This document shows positions 5,089-8,622 of a DNA stretch of 8,622 nt, in pieces. Every line of letters begins with the position of its first letter. Position 1 is the stretch's first letter. The notes beneath the pieces are model-generated. The model was given only the letters and a program-made list of their open reading frames with translations. It had not been told where the DNA came from and did not search any database. The position numbers and the translations under genes are program-made. Source of the stretch: a bacterium (GTDB lineage: Bacteria > Sumerlaeota > Sumerlaeia > MVZB01). Location: positions 1-8,622 of the forward strand of contig JAMCWS010000115.1 in the NCBI GenBank assembly GCA_023480605.1, written 5' to 3'.

Positions 5089-6756
5089 CTAGTGTCCGTC
5101 GGGGATGTAGCCGTCGCTGGCTTCTACGTCCGTCAGCGGCTTGGCCCGGGGCGCCAGAAGCATCAGGATGATTGCCAGACCCAGGTAAGGCACGGCGTAG
5201 CGCCACCCGACGCCGAATCCCAACGTGAAACTCTCGCCCAGGTTGCCCGGATTCCAGGCATGGACGATCCCGAAAAACGAAAGCGCGGCCAGCGTCAGCG
5301 CCCAGCCGGCGCCGACGCGGAATCGCCGGTCGATGAACGCCACGCCCATCGCCGCCCAGCCCATCGAGGTCAGGATGAAGCCGCGGTCCAGCCCGATCAT
5401 CCCGCCGACGTGCGCCGCCGGATTCATCTGGCTCAGCACGCCCGGATCGAGCATGCCCGCCGATTGCAGCCCGCGCTGAAAGGTCAGCAGCCCCCACGAG
5501 GCCAGCGCCGGAAACAGACCCAGCACGACGGCCAGCGCGTGCCGGCGCGGCACGGCCTGGAAGGCCTGGGCGCCGATGATGACTGCAATCCAGATCAGGA
5601 TGCCGATGACGGCCTGCATCGGGATCAGGGCGCTGAAGGCGCTGATCAGGCCGCTGAAGCACAGCAGCGAGATAACGACGCCGTTGATGACCGAATAGCC
5701 GGTGCGCGCGCCCAGGCGCTTCCAACCCGCGTGGCCGATGTAGATCGTCGTCGGAAAGCAGGAGCCGAAACAGGCGGCGGCGATCGAGCCGATGCCGTTG
5801 ACCGCCAGCGACGGGGCCGTCGGGAAGCGGTCGCCGGCGGCCTCGGCGCTTTCGATGTTCTGGAGCGAACCGATGACGTTGAACAGCCCCATCGGCACGA
5901 TGACGCCCATCATCCCCAGGATCTCCGGTTGGGTGAGGCCGAGCATGAGCGCCCTCATCGACGGGATCGGCAGGTGCATCGCCGGCTGGAGCGCCGCCTT
6001 GATCGCCTCGGCCGAGGGCAACGTGGCCAGTTCAAGGCCGATTTCGCTTTGAACGCCCGCGCCCAGGTGTGCGAACAGCGGCGTGAGCGTGAAGGCCTTG
6101 AGCGTCCAAGCCAGCACCGTTCCCACCAGCAGCGCGACCAGGCCGGCAGGAAGTCCCAGCGGCAACCGGACGCCCGAAAAATACTGGATCAGGATGATGC
6201 CGGCGGGCAGCAGAGCCAGCAGGGGGCGCTCGAAAACCTGGAGCGTGAAATCCATCGAGATAAAGCCGATGGCGATGCCGGCCAGCGCGCCCAGCAGCGC
6301 GGCGCGCGGCGTGATGCGCCGGACGGTGTTGGCGGCAAAGGCCCCGAAAAACTCGATCAGGCCGCTGCCCAGGCAGGCGGCCAACCCCGCCTGCCAGGCC
6401 AGCAGCGCGGCGCCGTCGGCCCCGAGTTGCGCCTTGTGGTGGCTGAAAATGGGACCCATCACGAAAAAGAGATACGCGAAAACGCTGGGAGTGTTGATTC
6501 CGTAGGGCAGGGCGGTGATGTCGTCGCGCCCCTCGCGCAAGGCGATGCGTCGGGCCTGCCAGGAGTAATACAGGTTGCCGACGAGGATCGAAAGCGCCGC
6601 CCCGGGCAGGATGCGCGCATAAACGAAGGCGCGTGAAAGCCCGGCGATGGCAACCCCCAGTTCGGTGATCACCAGGAGCTGAACGATGTTGTCGACAAAC
6701 AGCCCGAAAAAGCCGTCGAGATCGCGTTTGACGAACCACGGATAACGGGCAGCCAT
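5089..6756 (-). CDS. NCS2-like nucleobase (xanthine/uracil/adenine-type) permease
   Basis: The 555-residue product is a polytopic inner-membrane protein with at least ten hydrophobic segments spread over its length. With M1 at the ATG at 6756, GRDDITALPYGINTPSVFAY (about 76-95) and NGIGSIAAACFGSCFPTTIY (about 320-339) are the two half-helix regions expected in NCS2 transporters. The second corresponds to the family's GxxGSFPTTxY-type signature next to the substrate site. It should import a purine or pyrimidine base with protons. The exact base cannot be read from the sequence. It is at the upper end of the usual length, with a hydrophilic insert near residues 230-265. The start at 6756 is chosen because AGGAGG (6764-6769) lies 7 bases upstream. 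The ATG at 6786 has no such site and would leave only an 8-base leader from the promoter at 6801-6829. Convergent with the radical SAM gene. Confidence 0.8.
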   Translation of the reverse strand: MAARYPWFVKRDLDGFFGLFVDNIVQLLVITELGVAIAGLSRAFVYARILPGAALSILVGNLYYSWQARRIALREGRDDITALPYGINTPSVFAYLFFVMGPIFSHHKAQLGADGAALLAWQAGLAACLGSGLIEFFGAFAANTVRRITPRAALLGALAGIAIGFISMDFTLQVFERPLLALLPAGIILIQYFSGVRLPLGLPAGLVALLVGTVLAWTLKAFTLTPLFAHLGAGVQSEIGLELATLPSAEAIKAALQPAMHLPIPSMRALMLGLTQPEILGMMGVIVPMGLFNVIGSLQNIESAEAAGDRFPTAPSLAVNGIGSIAAACFGSCFPTTIYIGHAGWKRLGARTGYSVINGVVISLLCFSGLISAFSALIPMQAVIGILIWIAVIIGAQAFQAVPRRHALAVVLGLFPALASWGLLTFQRGLQSAGMLDPGVLSQMNPAAHVGGMIGLDRGFILTSMGWAAMGVAFIDRRFRVGAGWALTLAALSFFGIVHAWNPGNLGESFTLGFGVGWRYAVPYLGLAIILMLLAPRAKPLTDVEASDGYIPDGH

Positions 6757-6800
6757 GGCAGAGCCTCCTGGCGCGCGAATGTCCATGCCAATTCGGTTGC

Positions 6801-6829
6801 TTTATACCGGAGCGCCGGCGCAAAGACAA
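6801..6829 (-). promoter_or_regulatory. Sigma-70-type promoter for the permease gene
   Basis: On the minus strand TTGTCT (6824-6829), a 17-base spacer and TATAAA (6801-6806) match the consensus hexamers at four and five of six positions. Transcription would start near 6794, giving a leader of about 38 bases that contains the AGGAGG site and the ATG at 6756. The permease is therefore probably transcribed independently of the nuclease gene upstream. Confidence 0.55.
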
Positions 6830-6885
6830 TGAATAGAGCGTCCGGTTTGAGGGCCTGAACCCGCCCGGGCGACACGTATGCGAAG

Positions 6886-6903
6886 GTGCGCCGTTGGGCG
6901 CAC
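6886..6903. other. Perfect 7-bp hairpin between nuclease and permease genes
   Basis: GTGCGCC and GGCGCAC pair perfectly around a 4-base loop. It lies about 108 bases after the nuclease stop and about 57 bases upstream of the permease promoter. There is no T-run after it in the direction of transcription, so it may be a factor-dependent terminator, a 3'-end stabilising stem or a protein-binding site. Confidence 0.4.
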
Positions 6904-6923
6904 GACATAAAAGTGGGTTTTCA

Positions 6924-7010
6924 TGAGGCGGCATCCGCCCGGAAGTCTTCGAAGCGGCCTGAGTAGAGGCAACAGCGGGCGGCGATGATCGCGTTGGCCC
7001 CGGCCACGCT
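6924..7010 (-). pseudogene. Possible coding remnant or readthrough extension after the nuclease stop
   Basis: Directly after the TAG of the nuclease gene (7011-7013) the same frame stays open for 29 codons to a TGA at 6921-6923. The peptide SVAGANAIIAARCCLYSGRF... looks protein-like, and about 24 of 29 third positions are G or C, as in the real genes here. The beta-CASP family does not normally carry such a tail, so it may be the end of a decayed second gene, an extension cut off by a recent stop, or chance in GC-rich DNA. Confidence 0.25.
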
Positions 7011-8453
7011 CTAAGACGGATCGCGCTGGTCTTTCCCATCCAGCAAATGCCGTTCGCCCAGTTGCGGGATGACGGCCTTGAGGCCCAGGTCGGCGCGCAG
7101 GCGCGCGGCCAGGGCGGTGCGGCTTTCTTCCTCGCCATGAACCAGGAACACCTTCTTTAACCGCGGGCTGTTGTCGCGCACCACCCGGGCGTATGCCGCC
7201 AGGTCGTTCTGGTCGGCGTGGCCGCTCATCGTGTTGAGCGTCACCACCTCGGCGCGCAGCCGGTAGGGTTCGCCGAATATATTCACCTCGGGCTGGCGCT
7301 CGACGATCTTGCGCCCCAGCGTGTTTTCGGCTTGGTAACCGACGAACATGATACAGTTTTTGGGGTCTTCGATCGAGTTGGCCAGGTGGTGGCGGATGCG
7401 GCCCGCTTCGCACATCCCCGAGGCCGAGATGATCATGCAGGGCCCCACGAGCGAGTTGAGCCGCTTGCTTTCCTCGACGTCGCGCACGTAACTGAGGCGC
7501 GAAAAGCCGAAGGGATCCCCGTCTTCGAGCAGCAGGCGGCGCGTCTCCCGGTCAAAACAATCGGCGTGCAGGCGGAAAATCTCGGTGACGTTGATCGCCA
7601 GCGGGCTGTCGACGAACACCGGGATCGGCGGCAACCGGCCCTCGTTGGTCAATTCGTTCAGGTAGTAGATCACCTCCTGGGTGCGCTCGACCGAGAAGCT
7701 GGGGACGATGATCTTGCCGCCGCGCGCCGCCACGCGCGTGATCGTCTCGCGCAGTTCCTCCTTGGCCTCGCCGATCGGGTCGTGGATGCGCGAGCCATAG
7801 GTTGATTCGAGCACCAGCCAGTCGACGTTGTGCGGGATTTCGGGGTCGCGCAGCAAGGGCAGGTTGGCGCGGCCCAGGTCGCCCGTGTAGGCCAGGCGGA
7901 AGACCTCCTCGCCGCGGCGCAGATCGATGATGACCGACGAGGAGCCGAGGATGTGGCCGGCGTCGTAGAAGGTCACCTTGACGTCCTGCAGCACATGGAA
8001 GGGGTGATGATAGCCGACCGATTGAAAGTGCCCCATCGCCTCGTTGGCGTCGTCCATCGTGTATAGGGGCTCGATGATTTCGCCGCGTCCGCGCTTGCGG
8101 TTGCGGCGGTTGAGCCACTCGGCGTCGTGCTCCTGGATGTGGGCGCTGTCGAGCAGCATCACCTGGCAGAGGTCGCGCGTGGCCGTGGTCGTGTGGATCG
8201 TGCCGCCGAAGCCCTGCTTGACCAGGTTGGGCAGGTTGCCGCTGTGGTCGATGTGGGCGTGCGAGAGCAGCACCGAGTGCAGCGCCGCGGGATTGAAGCG
8301 GAACTGCTTGTTCTGCCGTGTCGTCTCCTCGCGCCGGCCCTGGTAAAGTCCGCAGTCCAGGAGGATCAGTTTGTCGTCGACCTGCAGGAGATGGCGCGAA
8401 CCGGTCGTCGAGCCGGCTGCGCCCTGGAACGTGAGCGTAAAATTGATTTCCAT
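7011..8453 (-). CDS. Metallo-beta-lactamase/beta-CASP RNA nuclease (YSH1/CPSF73-like)
   Basis: The 480-residue product has every hallmark of the beta-CASP RNA-processing nucleases related to CPSF73/Int11 and bacterial TTHA0252-type enzymes. Zinc ligands are in HAHIDH (65-70), DAGHILGS (H167) and YTGDLGR (D191). Beta-CASP motif A is ESTYG (E216), motif B is SGHAD (H412) and motif C is VHGEE (H439). The beta-CASP cap lies roughly between 215 and 405 and includes PSFSVERTQE and ASGMCEAGR. It should cut or trim RNA in the cytoplasm as a two-zinc enzyme. There is no KH or archaeal-type N-terminal extension. Length is near the family norm. The ATG at 8453 is the only in-frame start near AGGAGG (8470-8475), but the spacing of 16 bases is unusually long. 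It is divergent from a gene starting at 8610. The tail after its stop is odd (6924-7010). Confidence 0.93.
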   Translation of the reverse strand: MEINFTLTFQGAAGSTTGSRHLLQVDDKLILLDCGLYQGRREETTRQNKQFRFNPAALHSVLLSHAHIDHSGNLPNLVKQGFGGTIHTTTATRDLCQVMLLDSAHIQEHDAEWLNRRNRKRGRGEIIEPLYTMDDANEAMGHFQSVGYHHPFHVLQDVKVTFYDAGHILGSSSVIIDLRRGEEVFRLAYTGDLGRANLPLLRDPEIPHNVDWLVLESTYGSRIHDPIGEAKEELRETITRVAARGGKIIVPSFSVERTQEVIYYLNELTNEGRLPPIPVFVDSPLAINVTEIFRLHADCFDRETRRLLLEDGDPFGFSRLSYVRDVEESKRLNSLVGPCMIISASGMCEAGRIRHHLANSIEDPKNCIMFVGYQAENTLGRKIVERQPEVNIFGEPYRLRAEVVTLNTMSGHADQNDLAAYARVVRDNSPRLKKVFLVHGEEESRTALAARLRADLGLKAVIPQLGERHLLDGKDQRDPS

Positions 8454-8609
8454 TTCGGGTCTTTTCGGTCCTCCTGTTTTTTTACACCTAAGAGCGCGTC
8501 CAATAAGTCATGTTGACGGTTAACCCTAAAATCCTCAATACTTGGCGTGGCCAATGGCGGATTTGGCCGCCTGATCCCGTTCCCGCCCGTCTCGCAGGAG
8601 ATCCCGCCG
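8454..8609. promoter_or_regulatory. Divergent promoter region between nuclease gene and right-edge gene
   Basis: This 156-base spacer is AT-richer than the genes around it. It holds the nuclease AGGAGG site (8470-8475, minus strand), a palindrome GGTTAACC (8518-8525) and, on the plus strand, TTGACG (8513-8518) with AATACT (8537-8542) at an 18-base spacing, a possible promoter for the rightward gene. The palindrome overlaps the -35-like box, so it could be an operator. No clear hexamer pair is visible for the nuclease gene. Confidence 0.35.
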
Positions 8610-8622
8610 ATGCCCCGCACGC
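8610..8622 (+). CDS. Start of a rightward gene, only first codons in window
   Basis: An ATG at 8610 follows GCAGGAG (8594-8600) with a 9-base spacing, close to ideal for a ribosome site. Only MPRT can be read before the window ends, so the product is unknown. The call rests on the ribosome site and on the divergent promoter-like spacer upstream. Confidence 0.42.

Noticed and set aside
5092..6636. Long plus-strand open frame of 514 codons
   Set aside because: It lies opposite the permease gene, is extremely rich in Gln, Arg and Asp with no hydrophobic core, and mirrors the GC-rich codon pattern of the real gene.
429..6756. Functional link between the uracil-DNA glycosylase and the nucleobase permease (uracil salvage)
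   Set aside because: They lie in separate transcription units with the TPR gene, the element and the radical SAM gene between them, and the permease substrate cannot be read from the sequence.

Overview
The window is GC-rich bacterial DNA with tightly packed genes, Shine-Dalgarno sites and mostly G or C in third codon positions. It carries six recognisable protein genes (one cut by the left edge) and a probable seventh that begins just before the right edge. A Sec-type signal peptide on one product suggests a diderm bacterium. The low-complexity and multi-hairpin intergenic sequences recall, from memory only, those of Planctomycetes, Hydrogenedentes and similar uncultured lineages. No rRNA, tRNA or other taxonomic marker is present, so the assignment stays open.

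Left block (1-3064, all minus strand). Read in the direction of transcription it starts with a secreted or anchored protein: an N-terminal CsgG/TolB-N-like domain, a long Pro/Thr/Ser linker and a C-terminal TPR domain. After a 326-base spacer holding a degenerate ACGA-type low-complexity tract comes a family 4 (iron-sulfur) uracil-DNA glycosylase. A small multi-pass membrane protein of unknown function follows 14 bases after the glycosylase stop and leaves the window at base 1.

Divergent spacer (3065-3709). This holds the most striking non-coding object. A 329-base segment (3273-3601) is bounded by inverted repeats, 12 bases perfect and about 31 bases imperfect, and flanked on both sides by the direct repeat AACTG. 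Inside lies a cluster of four small hairpins and no convincing gene. It looks like a small non-autonomous transposable element (MITE-like). Promoter-like hexamers point outward at both ends, toward the two divergent neighbours. An 18-base perfect palindrome lies in the leader of the TPR gene.

Right block. On the plus strand (3710-5020) is a radical SAM protein with a C-terminal SPASM-like domain. The two parts are joined by a linker that seems to have grown from a low-complexity, terminator-like sequence carried in frame. Facing it are an NCS2-like nucleobase permease gene (5089-6756, minus) with a good sigma-70-type promoter, and upstream of that a metallo-beta-lactamase/beta-CASP RNA nuclease gene (7011-8453, minus). 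The nuclease frame continues past its stop as 29 codons with coding-like composition. At the right edge a plus-strand gene seems to start at 8610.

The genes do not form one obvious pathway. They cover DNA repair (uracil removal), RNA processing, nucleobase transport, an orphan radical SAM maturase-like enzyme and an envelope TPR protein. The novelty here lies mainly in the small repeat element and the low-complexity insertions, not in a multi-gene system.
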